Origin: Aquimonas sp964586455
Lineage (GTDB): Bacteria > Pseudomonadota > Gammaproteobacteria > Xanthomonadales > Xanthomonadaceae
Length of the DNA: 64,000 bases
Assembly: GCA_964586455.1 (NCBI GenBank)
Contig: CAZPHV010000005.1
Location: forward strand, 62,001 to 126,000
Direction of reading: 5' to 3'
Shown here: in pieces, positions 22,996-32,806 of the stretch
Layout of the letters: each line of letters starts with the position of its first letter
How positions within the stretch are numbered: the first letter of the stretch is position 1
Notes under the pieces: generated by a model
Databases searched by the model: none
The model's input: only the letters and a program-made list of their open reading frames with translations
Told to the model about the DNA's origin: nothing
Program-made: the position numbers and the translations under genes

Positions 22996-24660
22996 TTACT
23001 GCACGCGTAAGCGCACGTCGTCGATGTAGACGTAGACGTCGTAGCTGGTCTGCGCGCGGTTGATGACGATGCTGTCCAGGGTCACGCTGCTGGCCGTGAT
23101 AACGCCATTGCCGCCGACCCAGGCCGACCACTGTGCCGAGTTGTCCAGGCTGACCTCATGGAAGGTCCAGGTGTTGGGCGAGAGCGTGCGTGCGACCGAC
23201 AGTTCGGTGCCATCGCTGTCGTCGACCAGGAACTGCACGCTGACGCCGCTGGCGCCGGTGTAGAACCAGGCGCCAAGCCGGCCCCCGGCCTTTTGCAGGC
23301 GGGCATTGTTGGCCGGCGTGCCGCCGCCGGACAGCAGGCGCACGAACCAGTTGGCGCTGCTGCTGGGGTTGTCACGCAGGAACACCTGCAGGCTCCAGCT
23401 GCCATTGCGAGCCTGGATGTTGGAGCGCTGCGCCGAGGACAGCGTGGAGATCCCCACCGTGCTGCCCGACAGCGTGGGCGCGCTGTTGAAGCGGCCGACC
23501 GAGGTCTCGAAGCTGTCGAGCACGGTGGCCGCGGGTGGCGGTGGCGGCGGAGGCGTGGTGTTGTTCAGCCGCTGCACCAGAGTCGGCAACCAGGGCAGCA
23601 GCAGGCCGGGACAGCTGTTGCTGGTGTGGCCTGACCACTCCTTGTGGCCGCGGATGTAGGTGCGGTTCTTCTGGATGCCGTAGCGATTGACCACCCAGCG
23701 GCTGATGTCGGTCAGCGCGTTGAGCTGCGACTCGCGGGGCGAAAAGTTCACGAAGGTACCGACCACGCTGATGCCCACGTTGTTGGTGTTGTGATTGCCT
23801 ACATGCGCGCCGACGCGATCGGCGTTGCGGCCTTCATAGACCTTGCCGTCAATGCCCACCGTGTAGTGGTAGCCGAAGTCGCACCAGCCGTTGTTGTCGA
23901 TGTGATACGCCTGCATCTGTCGCATGCGTGCGGGCGAGCTGATCGAATCGTTATTGGGGGTCGCGGTGTGGTGGACCGTGATGTAGCGCGGGCTGTGGGT
24001 TCCGCCACAGGTGCCGGTGGCGCGAGCGCCCCACTGCGCACGCGAGACGACGCCGGGCGGCAGTGGCGCCTTGGCCGTGGCCGTTTCGAAAGGCAGGTCC
24101 CGGGCCAGCACGCTGCGCTTGGCGGGCACTTCGGTCAGCGGCTCGGCCTGCAGGAAGTCCAGCTGGGCCTTGCCGCGCTGCAGCTCGACCCGCTGCGCCG
24201 GCTGCGGCAGCAGGATCCGGCCGACATGCACCGCGCCTTCGGACCAGGTGATCTCGACGCGACCTGAGTCCAGCGCCTTGCCGCTGGCGTCATAGGACAC
24301 CCAGCCCAGGGCGTCCACGCCCTTGCCGTCTAGCTTCAGGCCGACGCCGCGTAGCGCTGCGCCATCCAGCGCTTCGACGCGGCCGCCGTCGTTGAAAAAG
24401 GCGTCAAGACCTTCGGCAAGCGCCGAGATCTCCTCACCATCGACGTAGAACGGAGTCTCCGCCGCCAGCCCGGTGCGCAGGGACTCTTCGACCAGCCATG
24501 GCATTTGCCAGCGCTGCAGATCATCCGGAACCGCCTGCGAAGGCAGTGCCTGCGCGCTGAGCAGGGCAGGAGCGGACAGGGCCAGCGCGATCAATGCGAT
24601 CGGGCCGGCGCAAAGGCGACGCGCCGCAGCAGCGCGGCGACGGGATTGAAGCTGGAACAT
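22996..24660 (-). CDS. Exported PGRP-type N-acetylmuramoyl-L-alanine amidase with C-terminal sandwich domain
   Basis: This is a 554-residue exported protein. A signal peptide (residues 1-36, ending LSAQA) precedes a domain of about 150 residues, then an amidase_2/PGRP domain. Its zinc ligands are visible in ITVHHTATP, in the CDFGYHYTVG region and in RGHKEWSGHTSNSCPG. A proline linker leads to a C-terminal beta-sandwich of about 170 residues (carbohydrate-binding-like). It probably cleaves peptidoglycan outside the cytoplasm, for self-remodelling or bacteriolysis. I chose the ATG at 24660, because the frame runs on to 24972 without a signal. Confidence 0.87.
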   Translation of the reverse strand: MFQLQSRRRAAAARRLCAGPIALIALALSAPALLSAQALPSQAVPDDLQRWQMPWLVEESLRTGLAAETPFYVDGEEISALAEGLDAFFNDGGRVEALDGAALRGVGLKLDGKGVDALGWVSYDASGKALDSGRVEITWSEGAVHVGRILLPQPAQRVELQRGKAQLDFLQAEPLTEVPAKRSVLARDLPFETATAKAPLPPGVVSRAQWGARATGTCGGTHSPRYITVHHTATPNNDSISSPARMRQMQAYHIDNNGWCDFGYHYTVGIDGKVYEGRNADRVGAHVGNHNTNNVGISVVGTFVNFSPRESQLNALTDISRWVVNRYGIQKNRTYIRGHKEWSGHTSNSCPGLLLPWLPTLVQRLNNTTPPPPPPPAATVLDSFETSVGRFNSAPTLSGSTVGISTLSSAQRSNIQARNGSWSLQVFLRDNPSSSANWFVRLLSGGGTPANNARLQKAGGRLGAWFYTGASGVSVQFLVDDSDGTELSVARTLSPNTWTFHEVSLDNSAQWSAWVGGNGVITASSVTLDSIVINRAQTSYDVYVYIDDVRLRVQ

Positions 24661-25019
24661 GGGTATCAGTACTCCCCGGAAGTGAACACGGAAGCGCCCG
24701 TCCTGGGCGATTCCAGATAACGCCTGATCGCCCGAAGCGGGGCTCGGCGCGGTGCGGTGTCCTCCCTGACGACTGCTCCCCAAAGCAGCCTTCCCTGCGC
24801 AGACCCCTTCAGGCCAGCTGCGGGGCGAAGGTGGCCGGGAATCGGGGTCAATGTCAATTACTGTTACGTTATCTGTGCATGTCGAATCGATGACGACAGC
24901 CCGCAAGTGACTGATATCGCGAGAGGTTCGCGGTGTGCTCCGGAGTTGTGAAGGCCGCCGAGCACTTGGCATGGCTCCTGCTGTCTACCGGCATGTAATC
25001 CGCAAATGGGGATCTCTTC
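24661..25019. other. Divergent intergenic region
   Basis: About 360 bases separate the divergent amidase and histidine-kinase genes. They hold an AT-richer stretch (about 24845-24880, containing TTACTGTTACGTTATC) that may be a promoter. No gene and no classical operator are seen. Confidence 0.4.
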
Positions 25020-26408
25020 ATGTCGCTGCAGCTGCGTCTGATGGCCGGTGTCATCGGCCTGTTCTGTCTGCTGGTGCTGTTGGGCTGGCTGGGCCTGCGC
25101 GGGCTGACCGGCACCCTGCGCGAGGCGCTGGGCGAATCCGCCAGCGAGGTGGGGCGCGCCGTGGTCACGGTGCTGCGGACAGTCGAGAGCGAACGCGCTA
25201 CTGCCCCCTCGGAAGGCGCTGCCGACGCCGGCGCAGAGCTTGGTTCGTCTGAGCGCGGCGAGGTCCTGGAACGCCGCGATCTGCGGCTGGTGGTCAACGG
25301 CCGTGTCATCGATGCCGACGCGATCCAGGCGCTGGATCCGCACACGCTGCCGGTGCCACTGGCGCGCCTGCTGGCCGAAGGCGCGCCGCTGCGCTTCACC
25401 CCTTTGCCGGGAGCGGAAGAGCTCACCCTCAGCCTGCAGGGACTGGGGCCGGACCGCCGCATCGTGGTCCCGACCTCTCCGGTGGCGCGCGCTCTGGCGG
25501 GCTTCAGTGAGCGTCTGGCCTGGCGGCCCTGCTGCTGGTGGGTGCGCTCGGCGCCTGGCTGCTGGCACGCCACCTGGGTGCCCCTCTGTCGGCACTCGCC
25601 TTGGCCGCCGCCCGCGTGGGCGAGGGGCGACTTGGTGAGCAGGTGCCGCTGCGCGGCCCGCCCGAGGTTCGTGCCAGCCTGCAGGCCTTCAACCGCATGT
25701 CGGTCGATCTCGCTCGCCTGCAGGCGCAGGCGGATCGCCAACGCGAAGACCGCGCACTCGCCGAGCTCGGCGAGATCGGCCGCGGGCTGGCGCACTCGCT
25801 GCGCAATCCGCTGCACGCGCTGGGGCTGGGCCTGGACGCACTCGCCACGGGCACCGGTGATGCCCAGGCCCTGGTGGCCGCCAGCCGCGCCCAGCTCGAT
25901 CGCATCGATCAGGCCCTGCGCGCCTTTCTGGCGCTGTCGACAGCGGCCGGTGCGCGCGCCGAAGAGGTCGACCTCGCGGCCTTGGTCGATGACGTGCTGC
26001 TCGAGGCCAGCCAGCGCGCGCAGGGTCGCGTGCGACTGGAACGCGCGCTGCCGCCGCTGTGCCTGTCTGGCGTGCCGGCCGAGCTGAGGATCCTTCTGCA
26101 CACCCTGGTGATGAACGCGGTCGAGGCCTCGCCGCAGGACGGCGTGGTCCGCATTCACGCGGCGGTCTGCGACGACGGCATCGAACTGCAGGTCGAGGAC
26201 GAGGGCCCAGGGCTCGCCCCCGAGGTGCGCGCGCGGCTGTTCCAGCCGCATGTCAGCACCAAACCCGCCGGCGCCGGCATGGGTCTGTATCTGTCCGAGC
26301 GACTTGCCCGGCAACGCTACGGCGGCGGCATCCTGCTGGAGGACCGCAGCCCGCAGGGTACGCTGGCGCGCCTGCGGCTACGGCCGCGCGCCGAAGAGGA
26401 AGCGACCG

Positions 26409-26419
<11 letters not shown>
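25020..26419 (+). pseudogene. Sensor histidine kinase gene split by a one-base frameshift
   Basis: The first frame (from ATG 25020) encodes a transmembrane segment, a sensor region and the start of a second membrane segment, up to ERLA at about 25519. The second frame (from about 25520 to TGA 26419) carries the rest of the second membrane helix (LAALLLVGALGAWLL), a HAMP domain, the H-box LAHSLRNPLHAL and an ATPase domain (MNAVEAS N-box, VEDEGPGL and GAGMGLYL). Restoring one base near 25519/25520 would give one continuous kinase of about 466 residues. The downstream NtrC-type gene overlaps it by 11 bases. No slippery heptamer is present, so programmed shifting is unlikely. It is either a mutation or a sequence error. 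Confidence 0.85.
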
Positions 26420-27782
<1,363 letters not shown>

Positions 27783-27885
27783 GGCCGATACCGGTATGGG
27801 CACCGCGATTCCCCAACTGGGGATCGATTCTGCACCCCGCCCCGATAGGTCGATGCAAGTTGTTGAAATATATGAATCTATCGCT

Positions 27886-27901
27886 TGGCACGGTGACTGC
27901 T
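27886..27901 (+). promoter_or_regulatory. Sigma-54 (-24/-12) promoter
   Basis: TGGCACGGTGACTGCT matches the consensus TGGCACG-N4-TTGCW at both invariant doublets (GG at -24 and GC at -12) with the required spacing. It lies 60 bases upstream of the ATG at 27962 and about 100 bases downstream of the NtrC-type gene, which links the regulator to the small exported protein. Confidence 0.8.
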
Positions 27902-27961
27902 AAGTCAGGTTTGCGACGCCGTTTCGGCGCCGCATCCAGTCCACGACTAAGGAGAGTCACC

Positions 27962-28519
27962 ATGAAACAGTTCCTGTCCGCCCCAACCCTTCTGGCCCTG
28001 GCCTTTGCCGGCCTCGGCGCGCTCGCCGCGTTCGCTTCGGCCGAAGCCAGCTCGCGCGATATCGCCAAAATCTCACTGCCCGCCAATGGCGCCACTCAGC
28101 GCATCGACGTTGACTTGAACGCCCTGCAGCCCGGCCAGAGTCGGCAGCTCTTCACTGAGAGCGGCCTGCCGGCCGTAGTGACGCGCAGTGAGCAGGGTCT
28201 GAGCATCGAACTGGCGGGCGAAACCCACGACATCCGCATGCCGAATGTCGTTCACTTCATTGCGGAAGGCGCCCCGACGGAATCCCGCGTTGTCGTGGTC
28301 AAGCGTCGCGAAGGCGAGGCAGGCGGTTCCGAAGCAAGTCAGGAAGTCCGAGTGGTGCGTCTGGATGGCGCGAACTGGAGTGCGTCCGAAGACGTCGACG
28401 CGTTGGTGGAGCAGGCCCTGGCTGAAGTCGCGGCCGCCGGTATCGAGCTGCCCGACCACGAAGGGCAGGGCGGCAAGCCGCGGGTGGTCCGCCTGATCGA
28501 GCGGCCCCGCGTCGACTGA
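27962..28519 (+). CDS. Small exported protein of unknown function, probable sigma-54 target
   Basis: This 185-residue protein has a signal peptide (residues 1-27, ending AFASA). The mature part is soluble and acidic-to-neutral, without Cys, and I recognise no family. A good Shine-Dalgarno (AAGGAGA) lies 7 bases before the ATG. It is the first gene after the NtrC-type regulator and sits behind a near-perfect sigma-54 promoter, so its expression probably depends on the kinase/regulator pair. Confidence 0.75.
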   Translation: MKQFLSAPTLLALAFAGLGALAAFASAEASSRDIAKISLPANGATQRIDVDLNALQPGQSRQLFTESGLPAVVTRSEQGLSIELAGETHDIRMPNVVHFIAEGAPTESRVVVVKRREGEAGGSEASQEVRVVRLDGANWSASEDVDALVEQALAEVAAAGIELPDHEGQGGKPRVVRLIERPRVD

Positions 28520-28648
28520 TCCGCAGCTTCGGCGCCTGCAGCTTGCAAGCATGGCGTTAAAGGTCAACGATTGTGTACAGCCCTCGCTCGCGCATGCGGG
28601 CGAGGGCCTCGCAACGTCCTTGGCAGTTTCGCCCAGCAGGCACAGCAC

Positions 28649-29203
28649 ATGTCGAACAGCACCTCGGCGCCGCACGGCGCTCGAATCTCCTCTTTTGCGG
28701 CGGCTGCAGCCCCCATTCGCATCTTCAAGCTCGCCCTGCTGTGGCTGGGGCTCTGCCTGCCGCCTGCGGCGCTGGCGCAGGCCGAGGGCTGCGACGACCT
28801 GTCGGCACTGCCCGAGTCACCGCGGGTGGGCTACTTCAGCGAGATCCAGCCGATCTGGGAAATCCGCTGCTCCAACTGCCATGTGAACCATGGCGACTCG
28901 CCTTCAGCGGGGCTCAGTCTTGACTCTGAAGACTCTTGGTTCGCCCTCGTGCAGATGCCGAGCGTGCAAGTGACCGATGCGCTGCTGGTTGTGCCCGGGC
29001 AGGTTACGTCGAGATATCTGTTCGAGAAGATCAACTGCGAGCTGCCGACCGCAGGCCAGCGGATGCCACGCGGACGCACTCCGATTCCGTTGGTCGAACA
29101 GGCACTGATCCGCGACTGGATCCGACAGGGTGCGCGCGAATTCGCGGTTCCCATCCTGTTCGAGGACGGTTTCGAGCCTGCGCCGAACCTGCTCGATCGC
29201 TGA
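28649..29203 (+). CDS. Exported monoheme cytochrome-c-like protein with FEDGFE tail
   Basis: This 184-residue protein has a signal-like segment at about residues 28-44 (LALLWLGLCLPPAALA). One heme motif, CSNCH, sits in the IQPIWEIRCSNCH context typical of planctomycete-type cytochrome domains. The expected distal region LFEKINCELPTAGQRMPRG and a final RDWIRQGA helix follow. It ends with ILFEDGFEPAPNLLDR, a variant of the tail seen on two other secreted proteins here. I chose the ATG at 28649, and the long N-region before the hydrophobic core makes the exact start uncertain. Confidence 0.75.
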   Translation: MSNSTSAPHGARISSFAAAAAPIRIFKLALLWLGLCLPPAALAQAEGCDDLSALPESPRVGYFSEIQPIWEIRCSNCHVNHGDSPSAGLSLDSEDSWFALVQMPSVQVTDALLVVPGQVTSRYLFEKINCELPTAGQRMPRGRTPIPLVEQALIRDWIRQGAREFAVPILFEDGFEPAPNLLDR

Positions 29204-29318
29204 GCCGCCTGGCTGCCGACACTGACCGCTGTGGCGGCGGAAGCCACGACTTCCGGGACGTTCGGATAACGCAGCGAGCGCTATCGTGTGAGCCCCTGAT
29301 TTCCGTTTGGAGTGCCGT

Positions 29319-30533
29319 ATGCAGCCTTCCCTTCGTTGCGGCCGCGCGCCGCTCGCGCTCGCTCTGATCTTCAGCTTTGCCCTGAGTGGCTGCTCCGAGG
29401 CGGGTCCGTCCGGTTCGGCTGGCGCCGAGGCCGCTGCGGCGGCTGCACCATCGACCGCAACCGAGCCCGCCCGCCAACTGCGCAGCCAGGCAGGCCCGAT
29501 CAGCGTCAGCACCGTCGCCACCGGGCTGGAAAACCCGTGGGCGCTGGCCTTCCTGCCGGATGGCCGCATGCTGGTGACCGAGCGCCCTGGGCGACTGCGG
29601 CTGATCGGTACGGACGGCAGCCTGTCGGCGCCGTTGACCGGCGTGCCCGCGGTGGTCGCTGAAGGCCAGGGTGGCCTGATGGACGTGGTGCCCGCGCCTG
29701 ACTTCGAAACGAGCCAGCGCATCTACCTCAGCTATTCGGAACCCGGCGCCGGTCGCCTTGCCAGCACGGCCGTGGCGCACGCGCGCTTGAACGATGCGGG
29801 TCTTGAGGACGTGCAGGTGATCTTCAGCCAGACGCCGAAGCTGGATACCCGCCATCACTTTGGATCCCGCCTGGTGTTTGACGGCCAGGGCCATCTGTTC
29901 ATCACGCTCGGCGATCGCGGCGTGCGTCCGAGTTCGCAGGATCTCGGCAGCCACATGGGCGGCGTGATCCGGGTGCATCTGGACGGCAGCGTGCCCGCCG
30001 ACAATCCTTTCCTCGGCCAGGACGGCGTGCTACCGGAGTTCTGGAGCTACGGACATCGCAACCAGCAGGGCGCGGCGCTGAACCCCTGGACCGGCGCGCT
30101 GTGGACCCACGAGCACGGCCCTCGCGGCGGCGACGAGATCAACATTCCCCAGCCCGGCAAGAACTACGGCTGGCCGATCGCCACCTATGGCATCAACTAC
30201 TCGGGCGAGGTCATCCCCGAGGCCCAGGGCGAGTCCGTTGAGGGTATGGAAGACCCGCACCACGTCTGGAAGGTCTCACCCGGCGTCAGCGGCATGGCCT
30301 TCTACGCGCACGAGCGCTTTCCCGCCTGGAACAAGAGCCTGTTCGTCGGCGCACTGGCGCAGCGCGTGCTGATCCGGCTGAGCCTGGACGGCGACGCCAT
30401 CACCGGCGAGGAGCGTCTGCTTGAAGACCTCGGCTGGCGTATCCGCGATGTGCGCGTCGGCCCGGATGGGGCGGTCTATGTGGTCACGGATGAGACCCAG
30501 GGACGGGTGCTGAAGGTCGAGTTGGCGGGCTGA
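29319..30533 (+). CDS. PQQ-dependent sugar (aldose) dehydrogenase, lipoprotein
   Basis: This 404-residue protein has a lipoprotein signal with lipobox LSGC at about residues 24-27, followed by a six-bladed propeller of the soluble glucose/aldose sugar dehydrogenase (YliI) type. Its motifs include ENPWALAFLPDG, DTRHHFGSRLVFDGQGHLFITLGDR and HEHGPRGGDEINI. Family members oxidise aldoses in the periplasm using pyrroloquinoline quinone. The ATG at 29319 follows GGAG at 29309. Its terminator follows at 30558. Confidence 0.92.
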   Translation: MQPSLRCGRAPLALALIFSFALSGCSEAGPSGSAGAEAAAAAAPSTATEPARQLRSQAGPISVSTVATGLENPWALAFLPDGRMLVTERPGRLRLIGTDGSLSAPLTGVPAVVAEGQGGLMDVVPAPDFETSQRIYLSYSEPGAGRLASTAVAHARLNDAGLEDVQVIFSQTPKLDTRHHFGSRLVFDGQGHLFITLGDRGVRPSSQDLGSHMGGVIRVHLDGSVPADNPFLGQDGVLPEFWSYGHRNQQGAALNPWTGALWTHEHGPRGGDEINIPQPGKNYGWPIATYGINYSGEVIPEAQGESVEGMEDPHHVWKVSPGVSGMAFYAHERFPAWNKSLFVGALAQRVLIRLSLDGDAITGEERLLEDLGWRIRDVRVGPDGAVYVVTDETQGRVLKVELAG

Positions 30534-30557
30534 GGCCAGACCAAGACGCATGCAAGG

Positions 30558-30581
30558 AAAGGCCGCCTTCGGGCGGCCTTT
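30558..30581 (+). terminator. Intrinsic terminator after the PQQ dehydrogenase gene
   Basis: A perfect 10-bp stem AAAGGCCGCC / GGCGGCCTTT with a TTCG tetraloop lies 24 bases after the stop codon. The stem ends in TTT. Confidence 0.8.
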
Positions 30582-30600
30582 CACGTCCCCGAGGGGCGCC

Positions 30601-30757
30601 CTGCTTCCGCTGCCTCAAAGCCTGCGAGCGCACGAGCCGCTCCTTCCGCTGGCTTAACGCCTGCGAGCACACGAGCCGCTCCTTCCGCTGGCTTAACGCC
30701 TGCGAGCGCACGAGCCGCTCCTTCCGCTGCCATAACGCCTGCGAGCACACGAGCCCC
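30601..30757. repeat. 39-bp tandem repeat array
   Basis: Three full units and one partial unit of exactly 39 bases begin at 30620, 30659, 30698 and 30737, each starting GCCTGCGAGC. A degenerate partial unit precedes them. Units differ by single substitutions (G/A at unit position 11, G/C near position 32). The period is a multiple of three, so it produces apparent repeat proteins on the minus strand. I regard these as non-coding. Confidence 0.85.
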
Positions 30758-30791
30758 TCTCCCCTTGTGGGAGAGGGGTTGGGGAGAGGGG
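30754..30791. repeat. CCCCTCTCC-type dispersed palindrome
   Basis: CCCCTCTCCCC..GGGAGAGGGG, followed by TTGGGGAGAGGGG, is a dispersed palindrome that recurs at 34335-34360, 45334-45371 and 45661-45805. It lies between the 39-bp array and the end of rtcA. Confidence 0.75.
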
Positions 30792-30873
30792 TGAACTCGC
30801 ACTCGCTCAAGCCCCCTGCGCCCTTCGCTGGCCTTGCCTGAAGAGGCTTCGCGGTCGCGGTCAGCCATCACCG

Positions 30874-31935
30874 TCAGCCATCGCGCTGTAGCGCCACGCG
30901 CCAGCGCCGCTGCGGATCCTGCAGATCGGGATCGAGGCTGATCTCGACTTCGCCGAACGCACGCATCACCTCGATATTGGTCTCCAGGTGGGTACTAGGC
31001 CGACAGGTGACGAAATGCCCGCTGCCTGCCAGCCACAGCGGTAGCAGCAGTTGATCGGCGAGGTGTTCGCCGACCGGCGCGCCGTGGGCGAGGTGGCGTT
31101 TGAATTCGCTGGCGGCCTGCTGGGCGACGTCTTCCGAGCTGAGGTCGATGCGCCCCAGCGCAGTGATGACTTCGCAGGCGTGCTCGAACTGTGCGCGTAG
31201 CACCAGCGCATTGCCTGGGCCTGAGCCCGTTCGCAGCTCTCGACGCTGGAGCACTGCACTGGGCAAGGCGCGCTGCAGGGCTTCCAACTCGCGCTCGACG
31301 ATGCGCGCTGACAACTGACTGACCATGGCCTCGGCGCTCAGCCGCTGCAGGGCGCCGCGTTGCTCCAGGTGCAGGGGCTGCAGCGGGCCGGGTTCGACCT
31401 CGATCTCGATGGCGCCGCCCCCGGCAGGGAAGAAGCCATGGCGTTCCAATTCGAACTGGATCGACGCGCCCATGCCGCGCAGCACCGGCAGGAAGGCGTG
31501 CTCGATGAAGTCGGCACAGGGCGCCATCGGCACATGGGTGCCACCTTCGATGCGCAGGCGGCTCGGCCCATTGGCGACCAGCAGGGCGGGCAGCAGGGTC
31601 TGCAGCACCAGCGAGGTGCTGCCGGCGCTGCCGATGGCGAAGCTGTAGTCGCCGGCCTGGATCGGGCCGGGATGGAAGACAAGACTCGTTGAGCCGATCG
31701 ATGCGCCCTCGACCTGGCCCGCGCAGACGCGCGCAGCGGCCAGCACGCAAGTCAGGTGCTGACGCATCAGGCCCGGCTTGCGCCGGCCGGCGCGAATGTT
31801 GTGCAGGCGAACGGAGCGCCCGCTGAGCATGGCGAGGCTGAGGCTGGTGCGCAGCACCTGGCCGCCGCCTTCGCCTTGGCTGCCATCGATATCGACCGCA
31901 GTGTTTGACTGGGGTCGGGAAGAAAGTGCGTTCAT
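30874..31935 (-). CDS. rtcA: RNA 3'-terminal phosphate cyclase RtcA
   Basis: RtcA (353 residues) converts RNA 3'-phosphate ends to 2',3'-cyclic phosphates through a covalent His-AMP intermediate. The protein shows the N-terminal DGSQGEGGGQVLR signature (about residues 17-29), the GGTHVPMAP region and the active-site STHLETN near the C-terminus, whose His is the nucleophile in E. coli. I chose the ATG at 31935. The frame extends to 32193 but overlaps the upstream gene. It is the last gene of the RNA-repair unit. Confidence 0.95.
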   Translation of the reverse strand: MNALSSRPQSNTAVDIDGSQGEGGGQVLRTSLSLAMLSGRSVRLHNIRAGRRKPGLMRQHLTCVLAAARVCAGQVEGASIGSTSLVFHPGPIQAGDYSFAIGSAGSTSLVLQTLLPALLVANGPSRLRIEGGTHVPMAPCADFIEHAFLPVLRGMGASIQFELERHGFFPAGGGAIEIEVEPGPLQPLHLEQRGALQRLSAEAMVSQLSARIVERELEALQRALPSAVLQRRELRTGSGPGNALVLRAQFEHACEVITALGRIDLSSEDVAQQAASEFKRHLAHGAPVGEHLADQLLLPLWLAGSGHFVTCRPSTHLETNIEVMRAFGEVEISLDPDLQDPQRRWRVALQRDG

Positions 31936-31990
31936 TTCGGAAGTATCAAATCTGGGCAATCGGATCAGTGGTTCGGATTGGTGGTTCAGA

Positions 31991-32671
31991 TCAGTCGTGC
32001 TGATTGTGCAGCCCGTGAAGGCGCAGTTCGCGGTGCTTGAGCTGACGCTGACGGAGCACGCGGTAGCCGTGTCCGCCGACTGTGAGCACATCTGCTTCGG
32101 CACGGGTCTCTGCAGAGAGCTGCCACTCTTTGCCGAGTGCTTCGACCTTGAGCGCGAACCATAGGCCATGGATCTGGCGCAGCAGGCGTTCATCGCCCTG
32201 CGTCAACAGACGCCAATCCTGCGGCGGCTGTGGACGGGGGCTTGGCAATGGTGCCTGCCAGCGCAGCAGGCCGGTGCGAGGATGCACGTAGAGCCCCTCA
32301 ACCCGGCCGCCACGCCAGCTGCGGTTGGCGCTCTTCAGCGCGACGCGGCCGTCCATGCGGCAGTGCAGTTCGATCTCAGAGAACACATGTTCGAGCAGAT
32401 GCTGCCCGGCCATGGTGTCGCGATCGACGCTGGCGCAGAGCTCGCTCCAGACGATATTCCAGGGCCGGTCGACCTGGGCGCGCAGCCAGCGACGCAGCGG
32501 ACCGAGGTTGTCGCTGAACCAGCGCGTTCGAAGGCGTTTTGGACGGTGCGGGCCGGCATCGCTGTCGGCGTCTGGATACTGCTGCACGCGCGGCTTGCCG
32601 CTGCGGTTGCTCTTGATGCGCAGGCCGCCGCGGTAGCAGTCGATCAGCACCCGCTGCATGTCGGGGCGCAT
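31991..32671 (-). CDS. Uncharacterised protein of the RNA-repair operon, between rtcB and rtcA
   Basis: This 226-residue protein is of unknown family. It has an excellent Shine-Dalgarno (AAGGAGA) before the ATG at 32671. It is cytoplasmic, with no signal or membrane segment. It is rich in Arg, Trp and His, with a basic N-terminal third (RIKSNRSGKPRVQQY) and a central acidic/amphipathic segment (IVWSELCASVDRDTMAGQHLLEHVF). A second half contains GRVEGLYVHPRTGLLRW and a Leu/Arg-rich end. The basic character and position suggest an RNA-binding or accessory factor of RtcB/Ro60, but that is inference. It lies 55 bases upstream of rtcA and 135 bases downstream of rtcB. Confidence 0.8.
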   Translation of the reverse strand: MRPDMQRVLIDCYRGGLRIKSNRSGKPRVQQYPDADSDAGPHRPKRLRTRWFSDNLGPLRRWLRAQVDRPWNIVWSELCASVDRDTMAGQHLLEHVFSEIELHCRMDGRVALKSANRSWRGGRVEGLYVHPRTGLLRWQAPLPSPRPQPPQDWRLLTQGDERLLRQIHGLWFALKVEALGKEWQLSAETRAEADVLTVGGHGYRVLRQRQLKHRELRLHGLHNQHD

Positions 32672-32693
32672 GGGGTTCTCCTTGGGTCTCGTC

Positions 32694-32721
32694 GGCCCGC
32701 GGTGACGATGCACCGCGGGCC
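32694..32721. other. Perfect intercistronic hairpin between rtcB and the unknown gene
   Basis: An 11-bp perfect inverted repeat (GGCCCGCGGTG with CACCGCGGGCC) with a 6-base loop lies within the operon, 23 bases upstream of the start of the unknown gene. There is no T-tract on the minus strand, so it is more likely an RNA-stability or processing hairpin than a terminator. Confidence 0.55.
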
Positions 32722-32806
32722 CGGATGTTCATTCCGTTGCGCCCCTCAAACCGCACCACCTTCGCTTCGCTCGGTGGGCTGCAGGGGATGAGGGGGGCTA
32801 CGGCTC

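Noticed and set aside
25515..25525. Programmed ribosomal frameshift in the histidine kinase gene
   Set aside because: There is no slippery heptamer or poly-A/G run, and the shift occurs inside a membrane helix, which suits a mutation or sequence error instead.
30601..30757. CRISPR array
   Set aside because: The 39-base units are contiguous with no variable spacers, and no cas genes are near.
30484..30871. Two short minus-strand frames with 13-residue repeats
   Set aside because: The 39-base period of a non-coding tandem array gives repeated peptides in any frame. There is no start region or family support.
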